This document shows, piece after piece, positions 17,247 to 26,234 of a DNA stretch of 64,000 nt; position 1 is the first letter of the stretch, and every line of letters begins with the position of its first letter. Where the stretch lies: NCBI RefSeq assembly GCF_016031615.1, contig NZ_JACYXC010000001.1, forward strand, positions 6,820,001 to 6,884,000, read 5' to 3'. The DNA comes from Streptomyces pactum. GTDB taxonomy: Bacteria; Actinomycetota; Actinomycetes; Streptomycetales; Streptomycetaceae. A program made the translations under genes and the position numbers. The notes under the pieces were generated by a model that saw only the letters and a list, made by a program, of their open reading frames with translations, ran no database searches and had not been told where the DNA came from.

Positions 17247-18110
17247 ATGAGCACGATTGTGGTGACCGGCGCGACCGGCAACGTGGGCCGGCACATCATC
17301 CCCGCCCTGGCGGAACAGGGGCACACCGTACGGGCGCTGGTGCGCGATCCGGACCGTGCCGCCCTGCCCCGCGGCGTGACCGCGGTGCGCGGCGACCTGG
17401 CCGACCCCGGCACCCTGGAGCCGGCGCTGCGCGGCGCCGACGGGGTGTACCTGATGTGGCCCGGCCTCCCGGTCCGCCCCCGCGTGGTGGAGCTGATCGC
17501 CGAACACACCGAACGGGTCGTGTACCTCTCCACCGACGTCCCCGACCTCGCCGACGGCGAGCCGCCCGCCGTCTTCCACCAGGAGATCGAACGGCAGATC
17601 CGAAACTCCGGCCTGGCGTGGACCTTCGTACGGGCCATCGACTTCGCCACCAACACCCTGGCCTGGGCGGACCGGATCCGGCAGGGCGTGGTGCGGCTGC
17701 CCTACGGACGTGCCGCCAGGTCCCTGATCCACGAGCGCGACATCGCGGAGGTGGCGGTGCGCGCGCTGACCACCGACGGCCACGACGGGGCCGCGTACCT
17801 GATCACCGGTCCCGAGTCGATCCCCCAGGCCGAGCTGGTCCGGATCATCGGCGAGGAGACCGGCATCACGGCCCGGTGGGAGGAGCTGCCGGTGGAGACC
17901 GCCCGCGAGCAGCTCGCCGCGGCCTGGGGCAGCGCGGAGTTCGCCGACGCCCGGCTGCGGGCCTGGGCGTCCTTCGTGGACACCCCGGAACGGGTCACCG
18001 ACACCGTGGAGCGACTCCTCGGCCGTCCCGCGCGGACCTTCCGCTCCTGGGCGCGGGAGCACGCCGACGACTTCCGCCGGCCGCCGGGCGACCGGTCGGC
18101 CGCACCGTGA
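17247..18110 (+). CDS. NmrA-like NAD(P)-binding oxidoreductase, probable SoxR target
   Basis: The 287-residue protein is an atypical short-chain dehydrogenase of the NmrA/QOR2 type. A Rossmann start MSTIVVTGATGNVGRHI with the GxxGxxG motif binds NAD(P), followed by ALVRDPDRA and a VYLSTDVPD strand. The classical SDR Tyr-x3-Lys pair is not obvious, as in other NmrA-like members, so its substrate is uncertain; quinones are a common guess. It sits alone behind a MerR/SoxR-type promoter. From memory, an NAD-dependent epimerase-like gene belongs to the S. coelicolor SoxR regulon, which responds to redox-active antibiotics. I infer a role in handling redox-cycling compounds. Confidence 0.85.
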   Translation: MSTIVVTGATGNVGRHIIPALAEQGHTVRALVRDPDRAALPRGVTAVRGDLADPGTLEPALRGADGVYLMWPGLPVRPRVVELIAEHTERVVYLSTDVPDLADGEPPAVFHQEIERQIRNSGLAWTFVRAIDFATNTLAWADRIRQGVVRLPYGRAARSLIHERDIAEVAVRALTTDGHDGAAYLITGPESIPQAELVRIIGEETGITARWEELPVETAREQLAAAWGSAEFADARLRAWASFVDTPERVTDTVERLLGRPARTFRSWAREHADDFRRPPGDRSAAP

Positions 18111-18270
18111 ACGGCACGGAACGGCGCACGACCGTGCAACGGCACGGGGGAACGCGCGAGCGTGAACGGGACAGCGCGCGAGCGTGCACGGCACGGAAGT
18201 GCGTGAAAGGGCAGGGGAGCGGGGTCCGGGCCGGCGGGAGAACCCGCCCGCGCGGACCCGCACACCCCGG

Positions 18271-18426
18271 TCAGGCCCGCGCCACGACCACGCCCACGGT
18301 GAGCAGCCCCAGCACCGCCCAGCTGAACCACAGCCAGCTGTTGCCGCCCAGCGCCACCGTGTAGAGGGTCGCCAGCACCAGGCCGGCCACCGTGCCCGCC
18401 GCCATCGCCTTCGCAGATCCCGGCAT
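18271..18426 (-). CDS. Small two-helix membrane protein
   Basis: This 51-residue gene is preceded by a strong GGAGGAGG ribosome site eight bases before its ATG at 18426. The product has two hydrophobic segments, TVAGLVLATLYTVAL and LWFSWAVLGLLTVGVVVA, joined by a GGNSW turn, so it should span the membrane twice with a short basic N-terminus. I do not recognise a named family; similar small proteins annotated only as membrane proteins are common in Streptomyces. It is monocistronic, between the NmrA-like gene and the YncE-like gene. Confidence 0.7.
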   Translation of the reverse strand: MPGSAKAMAAGTVAGLVLATLYTVALGGNSWLWFSWAVLGLLTVGVVVARA

Positions 18427-18639
18427 CCCCGCACCTCCTCCACGAGGTCCGGACGGTGCTCCCCCGGACCACGGCCTCGGAGGTCCATGGTCCCGCGGCC
18501 CCGGCCGGACCGCCAGGCTGCGGACGGCACCGGAGCCGTACCGGCTTCCCGCGGCCGGCGGTCGGGCGCACCGCCGTCCCCGGCGCGCGAGCGGTGCCGC
18601 GGACCGGGGACCGCCGGCCCGGCGCCGACTCGGACCGGA

Positions 18640-18680
18640 CCCGGCGTCCGGCCGGACACCAGGTCCGGCCGGACGCCGGG
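18640..18680 (-). terminator. Strong 18-bp hairpin after the YncE-like gene
   Basis: CCCGGCGTCCGGCCGGAC (18640-18657) and its exact reverse complement (18663-18680) enclose a five-base loop ACCAG. It lies 16 bases past the stop of the leftward gene at 18696 and should end its transcription before the small membrane protein gene. Confidence 0.8.
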
Positions 18681-18695
18681 CGGGCCGGTGCGCCA

Positions 18696-19748
18696 TCAGG
18701 CCGGGCCGGGCAGGTAGGCCAGGCCGTGGGCGCCGGGCTCGCCGCGCCGGGCGATGTCCAGCCGGGTCAGCTCCCGCATCGTCTCCAGGTCGACGAGGTG
18801 GACGGTGGACGAGACGACGCAGGCCACATAGGCGATCCGGCCGTCCGGCGAGGAGGTGATGGTCAGCGGGAAGCGCCCCACGTCGAGTCCGCCCAGCTCC
18901 TCACGGGTCTCCGCGGAGAACACCGTGAGGCGGCCCGGAGCCTGGCGCCCGAGCCGGGACACCGGATCGGCCTCGGCGCGCACCTCGCCCACGAGCAGCT
19001 TCCCGGTCGCGGTCAGGTGCACCGGCAGGACGACGTTCCGCGTGGGCAGGGTGTCCACCACGGACGCCGTCCGGGCGTCGATGACCCGGATCCCGGTGGC
19101 CGGCCGCCGCTCGCCGGCGGAGAAGGAACCGGCGTACGGCGCGGCGACGAAGACGTGCGCGCCGTCCGCGGAGACGGCCAGTCCCTCGCTGCCGGGCACC
19201 TCGACCTTCGTTGTCAGGGTGCCCCGCCGCAGATCGACCACCGAGACGAACGGGGCCTCCTTGTTGGTGGCATAGCCCCACCTGCCCGCCGGATCGATGG
19301 CGAACCAGTGCGGGCCGGGCGCACCGGTGTCGATGCGGCCCACCGGCCGGCGGGTTCCGGTGTCGATCACCACGACACCGCCGGGCCGGTCCGCCGAGCC
19401 CTCCACGCTCACGTACAGCAGGCCGCGCGCCGCGTCCAGCGCCAGTCCGTGCGGCCCGTGTTCCGGAGCGAGGTCGATCACCTCGACGATGCGGCGTGCG
19501 TCCGGGTCGACGGCCGTCAGCTCGGTGCGCCGGCCGCCGTTCGCGTGGTAGTAGCCGGAGCGGTACGCCGTGGTGCACCACAGCAGCCGCTGCGCCGGGT
19601 CGAAGCACAACTCGTGCGGCTCGGACGGGAGTTCCACGGTGCCGAGGTGCCGGTCGTCGACGGCGTCGAAGAATGAGACGGTCGGCCCGCTCTGGCTGAC
19701 CACGGCCAGGACGTCGCCTTCCCGGCCGGCGCGGGGTGAGTGCTGCAC
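18696..19748 (-). CDS. YncE-like beta-propeller protein
   Basis: The 350-residue product consists of repeated beta-propeller blades with the pattern of YVTN/YncE proteins, such as GGVVVIDTGTRRPVGRID, PFVSVVDLRRG, IRVIDARTASVVDTLP and STVHLVDLETM. Such proteins bind ligands or other proteins; no catalytic residues are implied. There is no clear signal peptide, so it may be cytoplasmic. The frame is open further upstream, but the GTG at 19748 has a GAAGGAG ribosome site about eight bases before it. It is divergent from a LysR-type regulator, which probably controls it. Ligand and pathway are unknown. Confidence 0.8.
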   Translation of the reverse strand: MQHSPRAGREGDVLAVVSQSGPTVSFFDAVDDRHLGTVELPSEPHELCFDPAQRLLWCTTAYRSGYYHANGGRRTELTAVDPDARRIVEVIDLAPEHGPHGLALDAARGLLYVSVEGSADRPGGVVVIDTGTRRPVGRIDTGAPGPHWFAIDPAGRWGYATNKEAPFVSVVDLRRGTLTTKVEVPGSEGLAVSADGAHVFVAAPYAGSFSAGERRPATGIRVIDARTASVVDTLPTRNVVLPVHLTATGKLLVGEVRAEADPVSRLGRQAPGRLTVFSAETREELGGLDVGRFPLTITSSPDGRIAYVACVVSSTVHLVDLETMRELTRLDIARRGEPGAHGLAYLPGPA

Positions 19749-19829
19749 ACAGGGCTCCTTCGAACGGCGTGACGGGGATGCCACGCGTCGTGCGCGATCA
19801 CCACCACTGTGCGCACCAGCCGTTTCCGG

Positions 19830-19866
19830 CACCATGCAAAGATTGGCAACCCATTCTTGCCCCGAG
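19830..19866. promoter_or_regulatory. Possible LysR operator between the divergent genes
   Basis: GCAAAGAT (19836-19843) and ATTCTTGC (19853-19860) form an imperfect inverted repeat in a locally AT-richer patch between the YncE-like and lysR genes, compatible with the loose T-N11-A pattern of LysR binding sites. Confidence 0.35.
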
Positions 19867-19892
19867 CGTGACAACGCAGCTCAGGAGGGATC

Positions 19893-20882
19893 GTGGACCT
19901 CAACTTGCTCCGTGTCCTGGACGTCCTGCTCCAGGAGAACAGCGTGACCCGGGCCGCGGAGCGGCTCGGCACCTCGCCCGCCGCCGTCAGCCGGGCGCTG
20001 GCCCGGCTGCGCCGTGCCGTCGGCGACCCGCTGCTGGTCCGCGCGGGCCAGCGGATGGTCCCGACCCCGCGCGCCCTGGAGCTGCGGGAGGAGGTCGGCG
20101 CGTTGCTGCGCGGCTGCGAGAACGTCCTGCGCCCCGGCACCGGCTTCGACCCGGCGCATCTCCGGCGCACCTTCACCGTGCAGGCCACCGACCTGCTGCT
20201 GGCCGGGCTGGCCGGCACCCTCATCGACCGGCTGCGCGCCCGGGCCCCGCAGGTGGACGTGGTCTTCCTCCCCGAGGCGCTGGAGGGCGGCCCCGCACTG
20301 CGGCAGGGCGCGGTCGATGTCGAACTGGGCGTCCTGGGGCACCTCGACCCGGAGATCCGGACCCGCCCGCTCACCCGGGTGCCGCTGGTCGGCGTCGCCC
20401 GCGACGGCCACCCCCTCTTCGAGGGACGGATCGACGCCCGCCGGTTCGCCGCCGCCGACCACATCGGCATATCCCGGCTCGGCCGGCGCCTCGGCCCCAT
20501 CGACACCGCGCTCGCGGACCTCGGGCTGCGGCGCCGGGTCGCGGTGGTGGTACCCAGCCACACCAGCGCGATGCTGCTCGCCCGGGACACCGACCTCGTC
20601 GCGCTCACCGTGGCCCAGTGGCTCCCCGGCACCGTCTCCGCGCTGGGGCTGCGCACCTTCCCCATCCCCCTGGACCTGGCCCCCCTGGACCTCGGCATGG
20701 CCTGGCACCCGCGCACCGCGGCCGACCCGGCGCACCGCTGGTTCCGGGACCATCTGGCGGCCTCGGTGCGGGCCCTCCCGGCGCCGCCGGACGGCGGCCC
20801 CCGGTCAGTGCGGCGGCGTGACCCGCACCGGCCGCCCGGCGGCACCGGCGGACGGTGCCATGGGCGCGGCGGTGCGGCGTGA
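19893..20882 (+). CDS. LysR family transcriptional regulator
   Basis: The 329-residue protein has the LysR layout. A winged helix-turn-helix fills residues 1-60 (MDLNLLRVLDVLLQENSVTRAAERLGTSPAAVSRALARLR), then a linker helix and a two-lobed periplasmic-binding-protein-like effector domain from about residue 90. A C-terminal Arg/Pro-rich tail from about 290 is low-complexity. The start is GTG at 19893, with a purine-rich site (CAGGAGGG) upstream. It is divergent from the YncE-like gene and likely regulates it and itself. The effector cannot be predicted. A strong bidirectional hairpin follows. Confidence 0.9.
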   Translation: MDLNLLRVLDVLLQENSVTRAAERLGTSPAAVSRALARLRRAVGDPLLVRAGQRMVPTPRALELREEVGALLRGCENVLRPGTGFDPAHLRRTFTVQATDLLLAGLAGTLIDRLRARAPQVDVVFLPEALEGGPALRQGAVDVELGVLGHLDPEIRTRPLTRVPLVGVARDGHPLFEGRIDARRFAAADHIGISRLGRRLGPIDTALADLGLRRRVAVVVPSHTSAMLLARDTDLVALTVAQWLPGTVSALGLRTFPIPLDLAPLDLGMAWHPRTAADPAHRWFRDHLAASVRALPAPPDGGPRSVRRRDPHRPPGGTGGRCHGRGGAA

Positions 20883-21013
20883 GGGCGCGCAGCGGTGGTG
20901 TCGCTTGGGGTACCGCGGTGCGGTGGGAAGGGGAAGCGGTGGTGCGGTGAGTGGGACCGGAAGGGTACGGCGGCGCGGCGGGGAGGGAGCGGTGGCGGCC
21001 CCGCACCGGACGG

Positions 21014-21056
21014 CGCCGGGGCCCGTACCGGTTCTCCACCGGTACGGGCCCCGGCG
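21014..21056. terminator. Bidirectional terminator hairpin (18-bp perfect stem)
   Basis: CGCCGGGGCCCGTACCGG (21014-21031) and its exact complement (21039-21056) enclose a seven-base loop TTCTCCA. It lies between the convergent lysR and ctaG-like genes, about 20 bases past the ctaG stop, and can serve both. Confidence 0.85.
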
Positions 21057-21076
21057 AGGGGACGTGATCGATGCGT

Positions 21077-22027
21077 CTAGCGGCTGCGCGCCTGGAGCGA
21101 GGCCAGGTAGGCGTTGTACGCCTCCAGCTCGCGGTCACCGTCCCGGTCGGCGACCCGGTCGGTGCGCCGCGCCTGCCGCTGCTCGGACCGGTACCACTGG
21201 TAGACCAGCGCCAGCAGCACGACCACCGAGGGGATCTCGCTGAACGCCCAGGCGATGCCACCCGCGGCGTTCTGGTCGCTCAGCGCGTCGATGCCCAGTG
21301 AGGCGGGCGGGTGCTCGTAGGCGGACACCATGGGCTCCGAGGCCATCATCAGCGAGATGCCGAAGAAGGCGTGGAAGGGCATCCCCGCGAACAGCTCCAG
21401 CATCCGCATCACGTACCCCGGCCGGTGCGGCCCGGGGTCCACGCCCATGATCGGCCAGAAGAAGACCAGGCCCACCGCCAGGAAGTGGGCCATCATCGCG
21501 ATGTGCCCGGCCCGGGTCTCCATCAGGGTGTCGAACAGCGGGGTGAAGTACAGCCCGTACAGGCTCGCGATGAACATCGGGATGGTGAACGCCGGATGCG
21601 TGATCACCCGCATGTACCGGCTGTGCAGCAGCGCCACCAGCAGCTCGCGCGGCCCCCTGCGGCCCCGCCCGGCGGCCGGCAGCGCGCGCAGCGTCAGCGT
21701 CACCGGGGCGCCGAGCAGGATCAGGATCGGCGACAGCATGCTGATCACCATGTGCTGCACCATGTGCACGCTGAACATGACCATGCCGTACTCGTTGAGC
21801 TTGGTGCACATCACCACCGCGATGGTGAGCACACCGGTGGTGAACGCCACCACCCGGCCGACCGGCCAGGCGTCGCCGCGCCGCCGCAGCCGCAGCACCC
21901 CCCAGCCGTACAGGGCCAGCGCCAGCAGGCAGCCGACGAGGAAGAACGTGTCGCCACCGAACTCCAGCCCGCGTGACAGTGTGAACGGCGGCAGATCCAT
22001 CGTCGTGCCGTGTCCGCCGTGGTCCAT
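21077..22027 (-). CDS. CtaG-type cytochrome c oxidase assembly membrane protein
   Basis: This 316-residue polytopic protein belongs to the caa3-type CtaG family, thought to help copper loading of cytochrome c oxidase. I count about seven hydrophobic helices, for example FFLVGCLLALALYGWGVL, VVAFTTGVLTIAVVM and HIAMMAHFLAVGLVFFWP. Histidines and methionines typical of the family lie in VHMVQHMVISM and FAGMPFHAFFG. The N-terminal MDHGGHGTTM could bind metal. The ATG at 22027 has an AGGGAGA ribosome site. It is a single gene with terminators on both sides. Copper chaperone activity is inferred from the family. Confidence 0.88.
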   Translation of the reverse strand: MDHGGHGTTMDLPPFTLSRGLEFGGDTFFLVGCLLALALYGWGVLRLRRRGDAWPVGRVVAFTTGVLTIAVVMCTKLNEYGMVMFSVHMVQHMVISMLSPILILLGAPVTLTLRALPAAGRGRRGPRELLVALLHSRYMRVITHPAFTIPMFIASLYGLYFTPLFDTLMETRAGHIAMMAHFLAVGLVFFWPIMGVDPGPHRPGYVMRMLELFAGMPFHAFFGISLMMASEPMVSAYEHPPASLGIDALSDQNAAGGIAWAFSEIPSVVVLLALVYQWYRSEQRQARRTDRVADRDGDRELEAYNAYLASLQARSR

Positions 22028-22090
22028 CCGATCTCCCTGTTCTGCTGGGTTTGCACCGATGCGCCCCACCAGCGCCCCACCAGGGTAGAA

Positions 22091-22122
22091 CCGCCCCCGC
22101 CGGCGGCTCCCGGCGGGGGCGG
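22091..22122 (-). terminator. Terminator hairpin downstream of pfkA
   Basis: CCGCCCCCGCCGG (22091-22103) pairs perfectly with CCGGCGGGGGCGG (22110-22122) across a six-base loop. It lies about 90 bases past the pfkA stop and before the ctaG-like start, separating the two leftward genes. Confidence 0.75.
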
Positions 22123-22208
22123 CACCACGCCGGCGCGCCGTCCCGGCACGCCCGCGGGTTCCGGGCGTCAGCCCACCGCGGGCACGCGGCGCACCGGACG
22201 CACACGGC

Positions 22209-23234
22209 TCACAGCACGCACTCGGCCTCCCCGTACCGGTCGGCCGGCACGGTCTTCAGCCGCTCCACCGCGTCGGCCAGCGGCACCAGGGTGATCGCGG
22301 TGCCGCGCAGCGCCGTCATCATGCCGAACCGGTGGGCGTGCGCGGCCTCCACCGCGTGCCAGCCGAAGCGGGTGGCCAGCACCCGGTCGTAGGCGGTGGG
22401 CGTGCCGCCGCGCTGCACATGGCCCAGGATCACCGGGCGGGCCTCCTTGGCCAGCCGCCGCTCCAGCTCCACCGAGAGCTGCCGGGCGATGCCGGCGAAC
22501 CGCTCGTGCCCGTAGACGTCCGTGCCGCCGGTGTCGAACTCCATCGTCCCGGCGCGCGGCTTGGCGCCCTCCGCGGCGACCACGATGGCGAACTTCTTGC
22601 CCGCCTCGAACCGCCGGCCGACCACCTCGGTCAGCTCGTCGATGTCGAAGGGACGCTCCGGGACCACGATCGCGTGCGCGCCCGCGGCCATGCCCGAGTG
22701 CAGCGCGATCCAGCCGGTGTGCCGGCCCATGACCTCCACGATCAGCACCCGCTGGTGCGACTCGGCGGTGGTCTTCAGCCGGTCCAGGGCCTCGGTGGCC
22801 ACGCCCACCGCGGTGTCGAAGCCGAAGGTCACGTCGGTGCCGGCGATGTCGTTGTCGATGGTCTTGGGCACCCCCACGATCGGCAGGCCGGCGTCGGACA
22901 GCAGCCGCGCCGCCTTCAGGGTGCCCTCGCCGCCGATCGGGATGACCGCGTCCAGACCCAGGTCGGCGACGTGCCCCTTGGCTCGCTCCACGCCGTCCCG
23001 CAGGTGCGCCGGCTGGACCCGGGAGGAGCCGAGGATGGTGCCGCCGCGGGCCAGGATGCCGGCGACCGCGTCGAGGTCGAGCGGGCGGTGATCGCCCTCC
23101 AGCAGACCCTTCCAGCCGTCGTGGAAACCGATGACCTCGTCCCCGTGGTCCACGACGGCGCGGTGGACGACGGAGCGGATGACGGCGTTCAGACCGGGGC
23201 AGTCGCCGCCGGAGGTGAGCACACCAATACGCAT
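22209..23234 (-). CDS. pfkA: 6-phosphofructokinase (ATP-dependent type)
   Basis: PfkA phosphorylates fructose 6-phosphate to the 1,6-bisphosphate in glycolysis. The 341-residue product shows the N-terminal MRIGVLTSGGDCPGLNAVIRS, the nucleotide segment PIGGEGTLKAA, the catalytic PKTIDNDI with its Asp, and MGRHTGWIAL. Gly rather than Asp in GGEGT is the residue associated with ATP rather than pyrophosphate use. I chose the ATG at 23234, which gives the normal family start; an in-frame TTG lies seven codons upstream. A hairpin follows. From memory, S. coelicolor has several pfkA paralogues, so this may be one of a set. Confidence 0.95.
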   Translation of the reverse strand: MRIGVLTSGGDCPGLNAVIRSVVHRAVVDHGDEVIGFHDGWKGLLEGDHRPLDLDAVAGILARGGTILGSSRVQPAHLRDGVERAKGHVADLGLDAVIPIGGEGTLKAARLLSDAGLPIVGVPKTIDNDIAGTDVTFGFDTAVGVATEALDRLKTTAESHQRVLIVEVMGRHTGWIALHSGMAAGAHAIVVPERPFDIDELTEVVGRRFEAGKKFAIVVAAEGAKPRAGTMEFDTGGTDVYGHERFAGIARQLSVELERRLAKEARPVILGHVQRGGTPTAYDRVLATRFGWHAVEAAHAHRFGMMTALRGTAITLVPLADAVERLKTVPADRYGEAECVL

Positions 23235-23392
23235 TAGTCCGAGATACCTCTGCAACTCAACCGGACGGTGCCCGGACCCCGTCGTCCGGTCGGATCACCG
23301 TCACCCTAAACCAGTTGCCGGGCTCTCCCGGGTGTGTGGCCACCTGGTGGACGCCACCCCGCGGGAGCGGCGCCCACCGGCCGGTCGGGTGC

Positions 23393-24121
23393 TCAGGCGG
23401 ACTGGGTGGCCGCCGCGATCCGCTCCGCCCGCAGCGCGTCGTACCACTGGTCGTTGACCGGCGGCAGCGCGTTGACGTCCAGCGCGAGCTTGAGCAGCAG
23501 GTCCGCGATGAGCGGGTTGCGGGCGAGCACCGGGCCGTGCATGTAGGTGCCGAAGACGGTGTCGTTGTACGCGCCCTCGAAGCCGTCCCCGGTGCCGTTG
23601 CCGTTGCCGAACCGCACCCGGGCGAACGGCCGGGCGGTGGGGCCCAGGTGCGTGACGCCCTGGTGGTTCTCGAACCCGGTCAGCGGCGGAAGCCCCAGCC
23701 GCTCGTCGATGTCGGCCAGCACGTCGCCGACGCACCGGGCGCCCTCGCCGCGGGTGCTGACCACGTCCAGCAGGCCGAGCCCCGGCTCCCGCTGGCCGAG
23801 GTCGTTGATGAACTCGTGGCCGAGGATCTGGTACCCGGCGCACACCGAGAACACGATCGCCCCGTTGGCGACCGCGCGGTTCAGCCCGCCGTCCCGGCGC
23901 AGCCGCTCGGCCGCCAGCCGCTGCGGCCGGTCCTCGCCGCCGCCGATCAGGTAGATGTCCCCCGAGGTGGGGATGTGCTGGTCGGACCGGACGTCCAGCC
24001 GGGAGACGTCCAGGCCGCGCTGGCGCGCGCGGCGCTCCACGACCAGCGCGTTGCCCTGGTCTCCGTAGGTGCTCAGCAGGTCGGGGTACACCCACACCAG
24101 GCGCAGGCTGTTCTGGCTCAT
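23393..24121 (-). CDS. gatD: Lipid II isoglutaminyl synthase, glutaminase subunit GatD
   Basis: GatD is the class I glutamine amidotransferase subunit that supplies ammonia to MurT for amidating D-Glu of the peptidoglycan stem peptide. The 242-residue product is the standard length. The nucleophile Cys lies in FSVCAGYQILGHEF, and a His in FGTYMHGPVLARN completes the site. It resembles the glutaminase domain of cobyric acid synthase, which is how such genes are often annotated. The ATG at 24121 follows a GAGAAGGA ribosome site, 43 bases after the murT stop, so murT-gatD is an operon and the enzyme pair is confirmed by context. Confidence 0.94.
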   Translation of the reverse strand: MSQNSLRLVWVYPDLLSTYGDQGNALVVERRARQRGLDVSRLDVRSDQHIPTSGDIYLIGGGEDRPQRLAAERLRRDGGLNRAVANGAIVFSVCAGYQILGHEFINDLGQREPGLGLLDVVSTRGEGARCVGDVLADIDERLGLPPLTGFENHQGVTHLGPTARPFARVRFGNGNGTGDGFEGAYNDTVFGTYMHGPVLARNPLIADLLLKLALDVNALPPVNDQWYDALRAERIAAATQSA

Positions 24122-24164
24122 GATGGCAATCCTTCTCCGTACTGCCCAGCGGGCCGTGGGGGCG

Positions 24165-25403
24165 TCAGTTGCCCACGCGGCGGCGCAGGTCCTGGAACGC
24201 GGTGTAGTTGGCGATGGTCTCGATCCGGCCGGGCGGGCACATCCGCACCGCCTCGTCCACGTTCTCGCACACCCGGAACTCCAGCCCGGCGACCTCCAGC
24301 CGCACCGCCAGGTCCAGCTTGCGGTCCCCGATGACGCAGATGGGCCGGCCGGCGAGCCGGGTGTAGTCCACGTCCCACAGCCAGGAGGTGTCCGTGCCGT
24401 CCGCACCGCGGGCGTTCACCGACAGGATCACGGGCGCCGGGGCGGGGTCGATCAGCGAGAAGGTCTCCAGCCAGCCGGCCGGGTTCTTCGCCAGCAGCAG
24501 CCGCATCTGGCGGTCGAGGAAGGTCACCACGTCGTACCGGCCGGCCACCGCCTGCACCTGGTACATCCGCTCCAGGGCGACCTGCGGCGGCACCCCGAAG
24601 ACGGCGGCGACCGCCGCCGAGGTGGCCGCGTTCGCCTTGTTGGCACGGCCCGGCAGCTGGAGGTGGATCGGCCAGGCGGAGCCCTGCGGGTCCAGCACGT
24701 AGTCCCCGTGCAGAACCCAGGTGGGGGCCGGCCGGCGGAAACCGCACTCGCCGCAGCCCCAGTCGTCGCCGGGGCGCTGGAGCACACCGCCGCAGGACGG
24801 GCAGGACCAGGCGTCGTCCTTCCACTCCTGGCCGGCCGCCACCCACACCACCGTGGGGGAGGAGGACGCGGCCCACACGATCAGCGGGTCGTCGGCGTTG
24901 GCCACCACGACCGCCTTGGTGCCGGACAGGCCCTCCCGCCACTTCTCCGCGAGCATCCGCGTCTCGGCGGCCCGGTCCAGCTGGTCGCGGGAGAGGTTTA
25001 GCAGCGCGATGCACTTGGGCTCGGTGTCCCGGGCGACCCCGGCCAGGTACTTCTCGTCGACCTCGATCACGCCGTACCGGGCGTCCCCGCCGGCGGCGAG
25101 CGCGGAGGTGATACCGGCCGGCATGTTGGCGCCGAGGGCGTTGGAGACGACCGGTCCGGCGGCCCGCAGCGCCTCCGCGATGAGCCGGGTGGTGGTGGTC
25201 TTGCCGTTGGTCGCGGAGACCAGGGTCACGTCGAGGTGCTGCGCCAGCGAACGGAGCAGGTCCGGGTCGAGCTTGAGGGCCACCTTGCCCCCGATCACCG
25301 AGCCACTGCCACGGCCCGCGGCCTTGGATACCGCGGCCGCGGCCTTGCCGGCCGTCACGGCCAGCTTGGCCCGGGCCGACAGCGGGTCCGAGTTGCCTGC
25401 CAT
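24165..25403 (-). CDS. murT: Lipid II isoglutaminyl synthase, Mur-ligase-like subunit MurT
   Basis: MurT activates the alpha-carboxylate of D-Glu in lipid II with ATP and, with GatD, amidates it. The 412-residue protein has the Mur ligase ATP loop ATNGKTTTTRLIAEAL, the central domain ending in the LNLSRDQLDR segment, and a Cys4 zinc ribbon (CPSC and CGEC) inserted near residues 205-230, which is diagnostic of MurT. The C-terminal DUF1727-type domain follows with LWDVDYTRLAGRP. The ATG at 25403 has a TAGGAG ribosome site. It heads the murT-gatD operon and is divergent from def. Confidence 0.95.
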   Translation of the reverse strand: MAGNSDPLSARAKLAVTAGKAAAAVSKAAGRGSGSVIGGKVALKLDPDLLRSLAQHLDVTLVSATNGKTTTTRLIAEALRAAGPVVSNALGANMPAGITSALAAGGDARYGVIEVDEKYLAGVARDTEPKCIALLNLSRDQLDRAAETRMLAEKWREGLSGTKAVVVANADDPLIVWAASSSPTVVWVAAGQEWKDDAWSCPSCGGVLQRPGDDWGCGECGFRRPAPTWVLHGDYVLDPQGSAWPIHLQLPGRANKANAATSAAVAAVFGVPPQVALERMYQVQAVAGRYDVVTFLDRQMRLLLAKNPAGWLETFSLIDPAPAPVILSVNARGADGTDTSWLWDVDYTRLAGRPICVIGDRKLDLAVRLEVAGLEFRVCENVDEAVRMCPPGRIETIANYTAFQDLRRRVGN

Positions 25404-25606
25404 CTCCTAGATCCTCCTTGCGTCCGGCGCCGCGCCCGTGCCCCCTGGGGCGCCGGTGGATACGCCCCCGTGCCGCCGGTATCACCGGCCGGGAGGCATC
25501 GGTCGTGGATCAGCCTATCGAGATCCGGCCGTCGGCCCGAATTTCTCCTCCGCCGGTCCCGGGGCGGGCGGGGGCCGGCCGGTCACCGGACCGTACCCTT
25601 GCGGAC

Positions 25607-26158
25607 ATGCGAAGGAGCACGATTCCCGGCAGCTCAGGCGTGGTGCACCCGATACGGCTGCTCGGCGATCCCGCCCTGCGTACGCCCTGCGAGGAGGTCA
25701 CCGTCTTCGACGGGTCGCTCGCCACGCTCGTGGAGGACCTGTTCGCCACCATGTACGCGGCGCGCGGCGTGGGACTCGCGGCCAACCAGATCAGGGTGGG
25801 GCTGCGGGTGTTCGTCCACGACTGCCCGGACGACGAGGACCGCAGGCACCTGGGGCACATCGTCAACCCCCGGCTGGTGGAGGCCGACGGGGTGACGGTC
25901 AGCGGGCCGGAGGGCTGCCTGTCGCTGCCCGGGATCGAGGCGGCCACCCCCCGGTACGACCGGGCGGTGGTGACCGGGACCACCCTCACCGGCGAGCCGC
26001 TGCGGGTGGAGGGCACCGGATTCTTCGCCCGCTGTCTCCAGCACGAGTGCGACCACCTGGACGGCGGGCTGTTCACCGACCGGCTGACCGGGCTGCGGCA
26101 GCGCCGCGCCCTGCGGGCGGCGCGCCGCGCGCCCTGGGCGGCCGGCGCCGGCGACTGA
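25607..26158 (+). CDS. def: Peptide deformylase
   Basis: Def removes the formyl group from N-terminal formyl-methionine of new proteins, using Fe2+ or a similar metal. All three motifs are present in the 183-residue product: GVGLAANQI near 54-62, EGCLSLPG with Cys104, and QHECDHLDG with His146, Glu147 and His150. The frame is open upstream to 25418, but the ATG at 25607 gives the expected N-terminus. A TACCCT box ends nine bases before it, suggesting a leaderless or very short-leader message. It is divergent from murT. Streptomyces usually has more than one def gene. Confidence 0.94.
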   Translation: MRRSTIPGSSGVVHPIRLLGDPALRTPCEEVTVFDGSLATLVEDLFATMYAARGVGLAANQIRVGLRVFVHDCPDDEDRRHLGHIVNPRLVEADGVTVSGPEGCLSLPGIEAATPRYDRAVVTGTTLTGEPLRVEGTGFFARCLQHECDHLDGGLFTDRLTGLRQRRALRAARRAPWAAGAGD

Positions 26159-26234
26159 CCCCGCGCGCGGCGCCGGGCGTGGCGGGGGATGGTCCCGGGT
26201 GCGCGGCGGGCGCCCCGGCCCCGGCCTCCCCGGA

